Under the pieces are notes generated by a model, which made no database searches, was not told the origin of the DNA, and saw nothing but the letters and a program-made list of their open reading frames with translations. Made by a program: the position numbers and the translations under genes. From Nitrospira sp. (GTDB lineage: Bacteria; Nitrospirota; Nitrospiria; Nitrospirales; Nitrospiraceae): DNA of 64,000 nt. The stretch covers positions 186,001 through 250,000 of the forward strand of contig JADJXO010000013.1 of the NCBI GenBank assembly GCA_016715825.1. Direction: 5' to 3'. Position 1 is the first letter of the stretch; each line of letters starts with the position of its first letter. This document shows positions 45,396 to 53,829 of the stretch, one piece after another.

Positions 45396-45656
45396 GTGCG
45401 AAAATCGCCCTGGGTGCTTTTCATGTTTGTGCTGATCGGTGGCCTGCTTGGCGGAATCCTCGGAGAGATTCTCCACGTCATGGCACCCCAAGGAACCATC
45501 CAGAGCATCTTCGCGACTCATTTTACACCGGGTATTGACCCACCCCTCACGATTGACCTCGTGTTGCTCAAGCTCGTACTCGGGTTCAGCGTAAAGGTGA
45601 ACATTCTGAGCATGCTCGGGATGTTTATCGGTATCTACCTCTACAAACACGTCTAA
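45396..45656 (+). CDS. DUF4321 family small membrane protein
   Basis: The product has 86 residues with two hydrophobic segments (WVLFMFVLIGGLLGGILGEI and NILSMLGMFIGIYLYKHV). The middle has TIDLVLLKLVLGFSVKVN, the pattern of DUF4321 proteins. The GTG at 45396 has AAGGAG about 13 bases upstream, a rather long spacing. The function is unknown. The stop overlaps the convergent uvrB stop by 4 bases. Confidence 0.8.
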   Translation: MRKSPWVLFMFVLIGGLLGGILGEILHVMAPQGTIQSIFATHFTPGIDPPLTIDLVLLKLVLGFSVKVNILSMLGMFIGIYLYKHV

Positions 45657-47650
45657 GAGTTCGCATTCAACGCCTGAAGCCGCAACGCCCGGATCTGATT
45701 CCTTAATTCAGCGGCCCGTTCAAAAGCCAGCTCCTTGGCTGCGGCTTTCATCTCCGTCTCCAATCGTTCGATCCGTTGATCGATTGATTCAACAACTCCA
45801 TACGGAACCGTCGATTCCGCCGCAAGCTCCAGTTGGACTTCATCCATGTCACCGACGGCATACTCGAGGGGAGGAATGCTCTTCTTAATTCCAACAGGGG
45901 TAATGCCATGCACTCGGTTATACTCCGCCTGGATGCCCCGGCGTCGGCTCGTTTCCTCAATCGCCTGCTTCATCGAAGCCGTCACAAAATCGCCGTAAAA
46001 AATCACTCGTCCGTCGAGGTTGCGTGCCGCCCGACCTGCTGTTTGGATCAAGGCACGATAGGAACGGAGATACCCTTCCTTGTCCGCATCTAGAATGGCA
46101 ACCAGACTGACCTCGGGGATATCGAGCCCTTCCCGCAGCAAATTGATCCCAACCAGGACATCGAAGATCCCACACCGAAGATCGCGGACGATCTCGGCCC
46201 GTTCGAGCGTCTTGATATCCGAATGCAAATAGCGGACTTTGACTCTGAGATCGTGAAAGTACTCCGTCAAATCTTCGGCCATCCGTTTCGTGAGCGTCGT
46301 GACCAGCACCCTGCCACCCTTGGCAACTTCCAACCGAACCTGACCAAGCAAATGATCGACTTGTCCCTTGGCCGGCACCACCTCGATCGGCGGATCCATG
46401 AGACCCGTCGGCCGTACGATCTGTTCGATCACATCAGGACCGGCATGCTTGAGTTCAAACGTGCCTGGAGTGGCGGACACATACACCACCTGATTGAGAC
46501 ACTGTTCGAATTCGGCAAACTTCAGGGGACGGTTGTCCACCGCCGACGGCAACCTGAATCCATACTCCACCAACGTCCGCTTTCTGGAATAATCGCCTTC
46601 ATACATGCCCCCGACCTGGGGAACGGTCGCGTGCGACTCGTCGACGATCAATAGAAAGCCCTTTGGGAAATAGTCGAGCAACGTAGGCGGCGGCTCACCC
46701 GGCATGCGGCCACTGAGATGGCGTGAGTAGTTTTCGATGCCATGGCAATAGCCCATCGCCCGAATCATTTCGAGATCGAACTTCGTGCGCTGCTGGATTC
46801 GTTGGGCCTCCACCAGTCGTCCGGCTTTCTGGAGTTCCATCACACGCGCATCGAGTTCCTCCTCGATGCCGGTAATCGCCCGCTCATACCGGTCGGGCGC
46901 AATGAGGTAGTGGGTATTCGGATAGATAGCCACCTTTGGTAACTTGCCCAACGATTTCCCCGTGAGCGGATCGATTTCATGGATGGCATCGACGACATCG
47001 CCGAACAACTCGATGCGCACCGACTTCGCGTCGGACGACGCAGGGAAAATCTCGATCACATCGCCGCGCGCTCGGAACGTACCGCGATGAAAGTCCACAT
47101 CGTTCCGCTCGTACTGGATCTCCACTAACTTCGACAAGATCTTTTCCCGCCTCGTCTCCGTCCCCTCCTCCAGATAAATGAGCATGTCGTGGTAGACCTC
47201 CGGAGACCCAAGGCCGTAAATGCAGGACACGGAGGACACAATCAGAACATCGTTCCGCTGCAATAGTTCGGTCGTGGCGGAATGGCGCATCTGATCGATG
47301 GCATCATTGATCGACGCATCTTTGGCAATATAGGTATCGCTCTGAGGAATGTACGCTTCCGGCTGATAGTAATCGTAATAACTAACGAAATATTCGACCG
47401 CGTTATGCGGGAAGAACTGCTTGAATTCTTGGTAGAGCTGCCCGGCGAGCGTCTTATTGTGCACGAGCACCAGCGTCGGTTTTTGGACGCGTTCGATCAG
47501 ATTCGCCATCGTGAAGGTCTTGCCTGATCCGGTCACGCCCAGCAAGACCTGATGCTTTTTCCCAGCCAAGACTCCGGTCGAGAGTGTCTCGATGGCAGCA
47601 GGCTGATCCCCGCAGGGTTTGAACGGAGCTTCAAGCTTAAACGGCGGCAC
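45653..47650 (-). CDS. uvrB: Excinuclease ABC subunit UvrB
   Basis: The 665-residue helicase-like protein has Walker A LLGVTGSGKTFTMANLI and the damage-probing beta-hairpin segment YFVSYYDYYQPEAYIP. Other motifs are DESHATVPQVGGMYEGD, NLLREGLDIPEVSLVAILDADKEG (written in parts by helicase motifs V-VI) and a C-terminal UVR domain (MKAAAKELAFERAAELRNQIR). UvrB verifies DNA damage and recruits UvrC in nucleotide excision repair. It is a single gene, convergent with the DUF4321 gene. Confidence 0.96.
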   Translation of the reverse strand: MPPFKLEAPFKPCGDQPAAIETLSTGVLAGKKHQVLLGVTGSGKTFTMANLIERVQKPTLVLVHNKTLAGQLYQEFKQFFPHNAVEYFVSYYDYYQPEAYIPQSDTYIAKDASINDAIDQMRHSATTELLQRNDVLIVSSVSCIYGLGSPEVYHDMLIYLEEGTETRREKILSKLVEIQYERNDVDFHRGTFRARGDVIEIFPASSDAKSVRIELFGDVVDAIHEIDPLTGKSLGKLPKVAIYPNTHYLIAPDRYERAITGIEEELDARVMELQKAGRLVEAQRIQQRTKFDLEMIRAMGYCHGIENYSRHLSGRMPGEPPPTLLDYFPKGFLLIVDESHATVPQVGGMYEGDYSRKRTLVEYGFRLPSAVDNRPLKFAEFEQCLNQVVYVSATPGTFELKHAGPDVIEQIVRPTGLMDPPIEVVPAKGQVDHLLGQVRLEVAKGGRVLVTTLTKRMAEDLTEYFHDLRVKVRYLHSDIKTLERAEIVRDLRCGIFDVLVGINLLREGLDIPEVSLVAILDADKEGYLRSYRALIQTAGRAARNLDGRVIFYGDFVTASMKQAIEETSRRRGIQAEYNRVHGITPVGIKKSIPPLEYAVGDMDEVQLELAAESTVPYGVVESIDQRIERLETEMKAAAKELAFERAAELRNQIRALRLQALNANS

Positions 47651-48188
47651 GACAACCTCCAGCCGCCCATCTTAACAGATCTCACGAAACCAGTGTGCTG
47701 AGCACCATCGAATGGCCGACAGCGTCCGCCACAGTGCCCATAGGCCCACCTTTCGCCAGTGACGCGCCGGTCAGATTTGTGCCGTTCAGCCTTATAGTGT
47801 CGGGGGCACCCGCGTCGCCGGTATTCGGCATTAACGTCGTTGGGGGATTGGGCGCTGCAACGTCAAGCAATGACCCTGTATTCGGCCACGTTCGGAAAAT
47901 GTTCCGTGAGAGAATCGGGGGTAGAACCGATTGCCCACACCAGGTAAGTCGTGGCAGTTTGACCAGAGAGGGCGTAAGAAGAACGGGTGACATCGATGCC
48001 CCTCATGAGGATAGCCTCAATCGTGCAGTCTCGTGGCACAGGTGACGGGAAGAGGGTTACTGCCGATCAATCGCCGGAATAGGACACACGGGAGCTGCTT
48101 GCGGCTTCACTTTTCGCCAGAGCCTTCGAGATGGGCGATCCCTTTCAAAAAACCCCTTAAATTCCTTTCGATCCTAACTTCCTTGAAC
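47651..48188. other. Intergenic stretch without a supported gene
   Basis: Open frames of about 100 codons occur on both strands (for example 47682-47993 minus) but show no ribosome binding site or recognised motif. They overlap each other in mirror fashion, as expected by chance in GC-rich DNA. The stretch should hold the uvrB promoter near 47651 and the end of the lipoprotein transcript near 48188. Confidence 0.4.
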
Positions 48189-49202
48189 TCACTTGTGGTT
48201 CATCACATTCGTTCTAATCTCATCAACGACGAATACCGGCTCGAGACTATCAGGATCGTTCTCATGTTGAAGAGTGACCGTAGCCGTCGTCCGAAACCAC
48301 ACGCTCAGAACACCACCTTGTGGAGTCGTTTCTCGATGTTCTTCCACAGTCCAGTTCTCTAATTTAAAGACTTCGAATCCCTCGTGCTCAGCCAGTACCA
48401 CACATTGCCTGAGTACCTGAAGAGGAAAAGTCGAGCTAGAATTATCATCCCAAATTGCAATCTCGAATCCACCGGTTGGTTTCTTTGTCACATTTGTTTC
48501 TGGCCGAAACGGAGACAGAATAGGTAAAGCAGGATCGAATATTTGGTTGTACTTTTCGCGATGATCGAGAACAGGCCTGAAGCCGTACCCGCCCACCGAG
48601 CGCCAACGAGTCAGTACCTTCCCTGTCTTTTCCATTGACTCAACTTGAGCAGGTTTTTTCTGATGGTCAGCTAGCCCGATATTCCGTTCTTGTAGATCCT
48701 GCAGAAGCTGTTCCGCATCATAAACACGATCGTCGTGTGGCTGAATTGAGACGGGAGCACCACGCAATATTCGCATTATGATTCCGGCACCAGGGTGAAA
48801 GAATGAACCTCGTGCACTCTTTCCAGGAGCAAGTCTAGTGACTAGATTCCAATCGTCCTTGTGCAGAATCACGAAATAGAGAGCCCCTTTGGATTTTGCC
48901 AACTCTCCAGCACGATACAGCACATACTCGTGAGCGCCTTGCACCCATTTTTCATCCCCTGGATCAAAAACCGGTCCATACCAAGACTCACGATAGTAGT
49001 TTCTATAGAGAATGAAATACGTCCGTTCGTCAATTTGAATATCTTGGTATCCCTGCCACGGAGCGGATAATATGCTGCTCTCAGAAATCGGCTGATACCG
49101 GGGTTGAACAGGAAACGAACACGCACTCAGCGTGAAAAGTAGCGAACACAATGCGACGCCATAAATTTTGATTGCCTGGAATCGAACCGTGTACTTTCTC
49201 AT
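48189..49202 (-). CDS. Putative lipoprotein of unknown function
   Basis: The product has about 337 residues with a lipoprotein signal (VALCSLLFTLSAC, lipobox LSAC). Two repeated segments are visible: an N-terminal one with TYFILYRNYYRESWYGPVF and AGELAKSKGALYFVILHKDD, and a C-terminal one with LRQCVVLAEHEGFEVFKLENWTV. Both resemble a small alpha/beta domain of CC0125-type lipoproteins. It is likely anchored to the inner or outer membrane and exposed to the periplasm. AGGGAGGG lies about 11 bases before the ATG at 49202. Base use looks more AT-rich than in neighbouring housekeeping genes. Confidence 0.72.
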   Translation of the reverse strand: MRKYTVRFQAIKIYGVALCSLLFTLSACSFPVQPRYQPISESSILSAPWQGYQDIQIDERTYFILYRNYYRESWYGPVFDPGDEKWVQGAHEYVLYRAGELAKSKGALYFVILHKDDWNLVTRLAPGKSARGSFFHPGAGIIMRILRGAPVSIQPHDDRVYDAEQLLQDLQERNIGLADHQKKPAQVESMEKTGKVLTRWRSVGGYGFRPVLDHREKYNQIFDPALPILSPFRPETNVTKKPTGGFEIAIWDDNSSSTFPLQVLRQCVVLAEHEGFEVFKLENWTVEEHRETTPQGGVLSVWFRTTATVTLQHENDPDSLEPVFVVDEIRTNVMNHK

Positions 49203-49564
49203 ATATGACACAGCCCTCCCTATCCTGCCTGCCTGAGCATAAATAGGGTCATTGCTTGACTTTACATCTTTCAGAATTCCATGCCCAAGTTTGAGGATCA
49301 GGTTTTGTCATCACGCACCCTTCGACCTGCCTGGGTCCAGACCATCTCAACGCCGCTTGTTTCGATTGTAGGAGATGAAAACAAGAAGGCAAGCAAGGAC
49401 CGCCTGTTAGCACTGATCCTTCGCGCATCCCACAGGGTCTATGCTTATATTATTCATCCCTGAAGCAGGCGGCTACAGGTCCGATATCGACATCAAGATA
49501 CGACCTCAATTCCGGTCCGCACAATTGAATTGAATCGATTCCATGCTCGGTCTACAATTATCGC
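49203..49564. other. Intergenic stretch without a supported gene
   Basis: A 60-codon frame at 49281-49463 (plus) has no ribosome binding site and no family resemblance. The region lies between the leftward lipoprotein gene and the rightward DUF433 gene and presumably contains both promoters. Confidence 0.4.
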
Positions 49565-49783
49565 ATGATTGATTGGTCTGCTTGCCCAGCCGTGGAGCGT
49601 GATCCCGAGCGTGTGAGTGGCGCGTGGGTGTTTCGCGGCACTCGTGTTCCTGTGACTGCTCTCTTCCTAAATCTCGAGGATGGGGCACACGTCTCAGACT
49701 TTATTGACTGGTTTCCTGGCGTGACCCTCGCGCAAGTCCGCGCCGTGCTTGAGCACGCCGCCCGCTCTCTCGAAGCGGCGTAA
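49565..49783 (+). CDS. DUF433 family antitoxin-like protein
   Basis: The product has 72 residues with the DUF433 layout: a short beta-wing with VFRGTRVPVTALFLNLEDG, then a helix-turn-helix-like end DWFPGVTLAQVRAVLEHAARSL. DUF433 genes commonly pair with DUF5615 PIN-like toxins. Here a toxin-like frame starts at the very next base but is broken, so this antitoxin is probably an orphan. It may still act as a DNA-binding regulator. Confidence 0.85.
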   Translation: MIDWSACPAVERDPERVSGAWVFRGTRVPVTALFLNLEDGAHVSDFIDWFPGVTLAQVRAVLEHAARSLEAA

Positions 49784-49891
49784 GTGCGTGTTCTTTTCGA
49801 CCAGGGTACTCCTGTCCCACTTCACAAGTACCTTCCAGCCTCGTGCCACAGATGGGGATGCAGGATGTCCGGGCATTACGCCACTGGCTGA
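49784..49891 (+). pseudogene. Truncated DUF5615 PIN-like toxin fragment
   Basis: Directly after the antitoxin stop, a GTG opens a 35-codon frame that begins VRVLFDQGTPVPLHKYLP. This matches the conserved N-terminus of DUF5615 PIN-like toxins, including the first acidic residue of the nuclease site (LFDQGTP). After about 20 residues the similarity ends and a stop follows, where a complete toxin would have about 110 residues. This reads as a decayed toxin with only its 5' end left. Confidence 0.75.
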
Positions 49892-49914
49892 CCCTGATAC
49901 CGCTGTAGCCCAAC

Positions 49915-49945
49915 GAAAAAGGGCTGCCGGAAATTCCGACAGCCC
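49915..49945 (-). terminator. Rho-independent terminator of the RRM gene
   Basis: On the minus strand GGGCTGTCGGAA pairs with TTTCCGGCAGCCC (one mismatch, plus-strand arms 49921-49945), followed by a T-tract (plus-strand AAAAA, 49916-49920). It lies 27 bases after the RRM-protein stop, which fits termination of that leftward transcript. Confidence 0.88.
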
Positions 49946-49971
49946 TTCTCTCACACAAGGTCGATTCCAGG

Positions 49972-50268
49972 TTAGCGACCGCCGCCGAATCCTCCCCGCC
50001 CTCCCCCGCCGGAACGGGGCTCCTGAGGACGAGCTTCATTCACCGTCAACGTCCGCCCGCCGAACTGCGTGCCGTTCAACGCCGTAATCGCAGCCTCGGC
50101 TTCATTGTCTGCCGACATTTCAACAAAGCCAAACCCCCGGGACTGTCCGGTAAACTTGTCCGTGATGATCCGCGCCGAGGCCACAGTCCCGTGCGCCGCG
50201 AACAAGTCGCTCAGCTCTTGCTCGGTCGTGGAATAGGGTAATCCGCCAACATAGATCTTCGCACCCAT
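49972..50268 (-). CDS. RRM-type glycine-rich RNA-binding protein
   Basis: The product has 98 residues with a single RNA recognition motif: RNP2 KIYVGGLPYS and RNP1 RGFGFVEM. LSDLFAAHGTVASARIITD and AITALNGTQFGGRTLTVNEA fill the helices and last strand. A Gly/Arg-rich tail ends GGFGGGR. Such proteins in cyanobacteria and other bacteria bind mRNA and often respond to cold. AGGAGG before the ATG at 50268 sets the start. Its leader up to the next gene is long (about 250 bases) and has no gene, so a regulated 5' UTR is possible. Confidence 0.93.
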   Translation of the reverse strand: MGAKIYVGGLPYSTTEQELSDLFAAHGTVASARIITDKFTGQSRGFGFVEMSADNEAEAAITALNGTQFGGRTLTVNEARPQEPRSGGGGRGGFGGGR

Positions 50269-50519
50269 CAGGTTCCTCCTTTGACACAATGATGTTGTCT
50301 TGGACGCGAGAAAGCAACGAGGAAGGGATGGGCCGAAGACGTCAACACAACGGCGACTTAGCTCTGTCTTCCGATCAGATTCCCGGGCGAGCCAAAAACA
50401 ACATTCGTCCAGGCCTTGTCACTCTCGACGCCGGTCTTGCCAGGCCTTTCGCAAACCGGCAGTGGGATGCTACTCCAGACCGCAAGAAAAGGCAAGCGTA
50501 GCACGAAGCACGCGTGAAT

Positions 50520-51275
50520 TTAGTAGGCCGGTGGAGAAGAGAGCGGGCGATGAGAAAAGAGTGGAACCGCATGGAAGCTATCAAAAAGCATTGAGGATGT
50601 CCCGACTACGACCAATCCAACCCGGCCTAATCCCAGCGTTTGGTCCTCAACCGAGAGCACGAGCGCCCCATCGACATAGACTTCGAGAAAATCCTTACTG
50701 ATGATGGTATTGCGTTGCACTCTGAGGGAGTGCCACTCAACCGGTTTGAGGTGGACAGGCGCGTCAGCGAGGGACACCCTGCGGCCATTGGAGATGCGCA
50801 GCAGGTGGGCTTTCCGTTGGACCGAATCGACCACTGCGGCGTAGAAATTCTTGCCGTCGTGTGCGCCCAAGACCACCCCCCCAGCTCCCACGCCATCCGG
50901 CACATGAAAGCGAACCGTGAGGTCCGGATATTCATACTCCAGCTCCTTGGCCAGCAACACCTGGAAACACTGCGCTCCACAACCGGAAGAGGCGGCCACA
51001 ACATTCGGCAGGGACGGGGCCGTTGTGCTCGCCTGTACAACCCACGTGGCCGGAGGTTCATTGGCAATATCTTGCTCAAACCCCTCAGGTAGGTGATCGA
51101 TCTGATCGTGATCGAACGTCCATCTCTGAAACAGCCCACCGGTCGCTTGCTGTTTGAGATTGGCGGCTTTTTCTTCATGCGTTTCTAGCTGAACGCCATA
51201 GCTCGAACCGCTCCCTACCAGCCAACCAAGGCTGACGAAGAAAAGAGCAGAGCACATGATTGTGAGTTGTCTCAT
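50520..51275 (-). CDS. Secreted protein with LamG/DUF1080-like beta-sandwich
   Basis: The product has about 251 residues. A signal peptide (LTIMCSALFFVSLGWLVGSG) precedes a concanavalin-like domain with RWTFDHDQIDHLPEGFEQ, YPDLTVRFHVPDGVGAGGVVLGAHDGKNFYAAV-type strands, and WHSLRVQRNTIISKDFLEVYVDGALVLSVED. This is the layout of the 3-keto-disaccharide hydrolase/LamG superfamily, where many members bind glycans. Enzymatic residues cannot be assigned. It lies downstream of a small hypothetical gene on the same strand. Confidence 0.72.
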   Translation of the reverse strand: MRQLTIMCSALFFVSLGWLVGSGSSYGVQLETHEEKAANLKQQATGGLFQRWTFDHDQIDHLPEGFEQDIANEPPATWVVQASTTAPSLPNVVAASSGCGAQCFQVLLAKELEYEYPDLTVRFHVPDGVGAGGVVLGAHDGKNFYAAVVDSVQRKAHLLRISNGRRVSLADAPVHLKPVEWHSLRVQRNTIISKDFLEVYVDGALVLSVEDQTLGLGRVGLVVVGTSSMLFDSFHAVPLFSHRPLSSPPAY

Positions 51276-51313
51276 GAAAGACTGCTGAGTGTTATCCAAC
51301 AACCACACACTGT

Positions 51314-51568
51314 TTACTTTGGGTTGGGGGGGTGCTTGATCTGGAGAATTTCGCGTTGTAACCGGTCACGTTCCTCGAGAAGTTTCTTTCTCCGCTCCCA
51401 CCGATCCCACGTCCACCACCGTAGCTTCTGCTTGAACGTCACCGTCGGCGGCCTAGCGCTGCCCCCCGGAGCCTCCTGGAATGAATAGCCTTCGTGACTA
51501 TCACGCTGTTCAAAAAAACGCCGGTACAGATGGTCGTATAGTCCTTTACCTAAGTCTTCGCCTGCCAT
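51314..51568 (-). CDS. Small charged hypothetical protein
   Basis: The product has 84 residues with no signal or membrane segment. It has GLYDHLYRRFFEQRDSHEGYSF, a Trp-rich stretch KLRWWTWDRWERRKK and a terminal coiled-coil-like helix LLEERDRLQREILQI. No family is recognised. It lies about 40 bases upstream of the secreted LamG-like gene on the same strand and is probably co-transcribed with it. Confidence 0.6.
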   Translation of the reverse strand: MAGEDLGKGLYDHLYRRFFEQRDSHEGYSFQEAPGGSARPPTVTFKQKLRWWTWDRWERRKKLLEERDRLQREILQIKHPPNPK

Positions 51569-51740
51569 ACACACTCCATTACCATCGCACTATTCATGCT
51601 CTCAGCTTGGGAACCAAAACCACATGTCACTGAATACTACCTGGGCACAATGTGGCTCTGCAACCTGCCTAACCGGCTATGCTATGATCTGCACGGTGAA
51701 AGGGGTTCCCGCTATTCACCATGAATTCCAACGGACCAAT

Positions 51741-53261
51741 ATGAGCGCATGGATCCCCCGAATATTCGTCTTTCTCGTAGTAGCGCTCCTAACGAACTCG
51801 CCATTCATTCGAGCCCAATCGTCTGAATCGACCCTTCAATCCGCCATCGCATCGCTTTCTCCAGACCGGATGCTTGCCGATATCCGAACGCTCAGTGGGC
51901 CTACCTTTAATGGCCGCCAAACCGGCACGAACGACGACCTGAAATCCGCGAAGTGGGTGGCACAGGAGTTTCTGTCGGCTGGGTTACAGCTCCCACACAT
52001 TCCTCCTGGCTCGCTCAACCTCCCTCTTCCAAGAGGAAAGGGCAGTGTCTCACTAGGTGCAATGGCGACCTACGTACCCACGGCCACGATGGGGCCGAAC
52101 CCGACGCTCAGGATCGGAAAGGTAAACGGACTCACGGCCAAACAAGCCGGCACCGATTACCTTCCGATCTTCGACTCTCCATCCGCCGACATCCAAGGCC
52201 GGATCGTCTTCGTCGGATACGGCATCGTCGACAGAGATCGAGGCATCGACGACTACGCGGGCGTGGAGATGAACAACTGCATGGTGCTGTTTCTGCGCGG
52301 CAAGCCGGAGCACTACCCCCACCACGTCAGCCACGCCGACAAGGTGCGCATTGCGCGGGAACGCGGCGCCGTCGGCTACCTCACGGCAACCGGTCCGATC
52401 CTCCAGCCCTACGAAATCCGACGAGGCGTGACTGGAAGTCCCAGCGCCTTCTACGGGCAGCTACCCCTTGATCTGGCTATTCCAGGAGCCTGGATCAGCA
52501 CAGCGCTCGCCCAAGAAATTCTCACAGAGCCGAAGGGGGACGTACTGGATCGCCTTCGCACCCTTCAAGAACGATTGAACCAATCACCCACCTCACAAGT
52601 CGTTGTGACCGATCAATTTGCCTCGCTTCAATGGAAGACGACCGAGGAGGAAGGGCTCTTGGTGAATGTGATTGGGATGATTCCCGGCACGGGAACGGAC
52701 ACCGTGATCATCGGCGCGCACCGTGACCACTTCGGTCGCCCGGGAGGAATACTCTTTCCTGGTGCGGATGACAATGCGTCAGGAACAGCCGTCCTCCTGG
52801 AAATCGCGCGGGCATTGGCAAAGATCGACCGGCGGCCGTCACGAACAATTCTGTTTATCTCGTTCAGTGGCGAAGAGCGCGACCTCCTCGGTTCGCGACT
52901 CTATGTATCCCGACCGATCGTCCCGTTGAACGCCACGAAGTCTCTGATCAACGTCGACCATGCCGGCGTTGGGAATGGACGCCTCACCGTCGGTGTCACA
53001 GGGTTAGAGAAAGACGTGCTGCTGGAGGCAGGGAAAACCGTCGGCGTTGACGACAACGTCGATCTCTATGGATTCTTCCCTGGTGGCGACCATGTGCCGT
53101 TCAAGGAAGCCGGTGTGCCGACAGTCACCGTGGTGAGCGGAGGGGTGCATCCACACTTTCATCAGCCGACGGATACCGCTGAGACCATCAACTCAGACAT
53201 CCTCCACACAGTGGCTCGTTATGTGCTGGCGGTCGTCTGGCAGCAAGCCTATCAACCGTAA
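51741..53261 (+). CDS. M28 family zinc aminopeptidase with PA domain, secreted
   Basis: The protein has about 506 residues. It has a signal peptide (IFVFLVVALLTNSPFIRA) and a protease-associated domain with IVFVGYGIVDRDRGIDDYAGV. The M28 domain has zinc ligands in IIGAHRDHFG, GADDNASGTAVLLEIARAL, FSGEERDLLGSRLY and a terminal His region (GVHPHFHQPTDTAE). It should cleave N-terminal residues of peptides in the periplasm or outside the cell. The ATG at 51741 is chosen because it begins the signal peptide; the longer frame adds unrelated residues. It stands alone. Confidence 0.9.
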   Translation: MSAWIPRIFVFLVVALLTNSPFIRAQSSESTLQSAIASLSPDRMLADIRTLSGPTFNGRQTGTNDDLKSAKWVAQEFLSAGLQLPHIPPGSLNLPLPRGKGSVSLGAMATYVPTATMGPNPTLRIGKVNGLTAKQAGTDYLPIFDSPSADIQGRIVFVGYGIVDRDRGIDDYAGVEMNNCMVLFLRGKPEHYPHHVSHADKVRIARERGAVGYLTATGPILQPYEIRRGVTGSPSAFYGQLPLDLAIPGAWISTALAQEILTEPKGDVLDRLRTLQERLNQSPTSQVVVTDQFASLQWKTTEEEGLLVNVIGMIPGTGTDTVIIGAHRDHFGRPGGILFPGADDNASGTAVLLEIARALAKIDRRPSRTILFISFSGEERDLLGSRLYVSRPIVPLNATKSLINVDHAGVGNGRLTVGVTGLEKDVLLEAGKTVGVDDNVDLYGFFPGGDHVPFKEAGVPTVTVVSGGVHPHFHQPTDTAETINSDILHTVARYVLAVVWQQAYQP

Positions 53262-53309
53262 CCTGTCACCTCTCGTTCTGGAAGCGGGAGTGTACGCCGA
53301 GTGCTTTCC

Positions 53310-53765
53310 TTACGGAAGCTCGTCAACGAGCGTAGATTCAATCGGGGGCAGCGGCGAGGTTTGACGTGGCGGACCGGGAAGAATCGTCGAAGTTCCGACT
53401 TGGTTCGCGCCTTGGATAAGTCCGATGGAAAGTTGCGGCCCCATGGTCATGACGGCGCCGCTCCAGGCTTGCCCCGTCGACGGATTTCTGAAGTTGTAGG
53501 ATTCAAAATTCTGCCCAGGCGTGTAGAGGAAACCCTGAGTGCCCTGATTGTCGATGTAGAGCGTGCCTCCCACAAATTTGAACTGCGGCGACACTCCGCC
53601 CGCCAGCGACTGACCGCTTGAGGCCCCGGACAAGCCCTGCGCCAATGCACCGATGTCGGGAAGCAACACTCCTCCCGCCAGCACACACAAGAAACCGCCG
53701 ATGGCACCAACGTGACGCAGAAAGATGTTCGGATCTCTCCGGCACACACGCATAGAAATCTTCAT
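53310..53765 (-). CDS. Secreted or membrane-anchored hypothetical protein
   Basis: The product has about 151 residues. One hydrophobic segment (HVGAIGGFLCVLAGGVLLPDI) serves as signal or anchor. The rest is a small beta-rich, Gly/Gln-rich domain (FVGGTLYIDNQGTQGFLYTPGQNFESYNF), with a Pro-rich end. No family is recognised. It is divergent from the TolC-family gene with only about 65 bases between starts, so the two may share a regulatory region. The start codon is uncertain (53765 or 53777). Confidence 0.55.
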   Translation of the reverse strand: MKISMRVCRRDPNIFLRHVGAIGGFLCVLAGGVLLPDIGALAQGLSGASSGQSLAGGVSPQFKFVGGTLYIDNQGTQGFLYTPGQNFESYNFRNPSTGQAWSGAVMTMGPQLSIGLIQGANQVGTSTILPGPPRQTSPLPPIESTLVDELP

Positions 53766-53829
53766 GACACATTCCATCGAACACATTATAGTATGAGCTT
53801 GGTTGGACTGTCGATCATACGGAGGCACC

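Noticed and set aside
47682..47993. 103-codon minus-strand frame after uvrB
   Set aside because: No start signal or recognised domain; a similar-length mirror frame exists on the plus strand.
49281..49463. 60-codon plus-strand frame
   Set aside because: No ribosome binding site and no similarity to any family I know.
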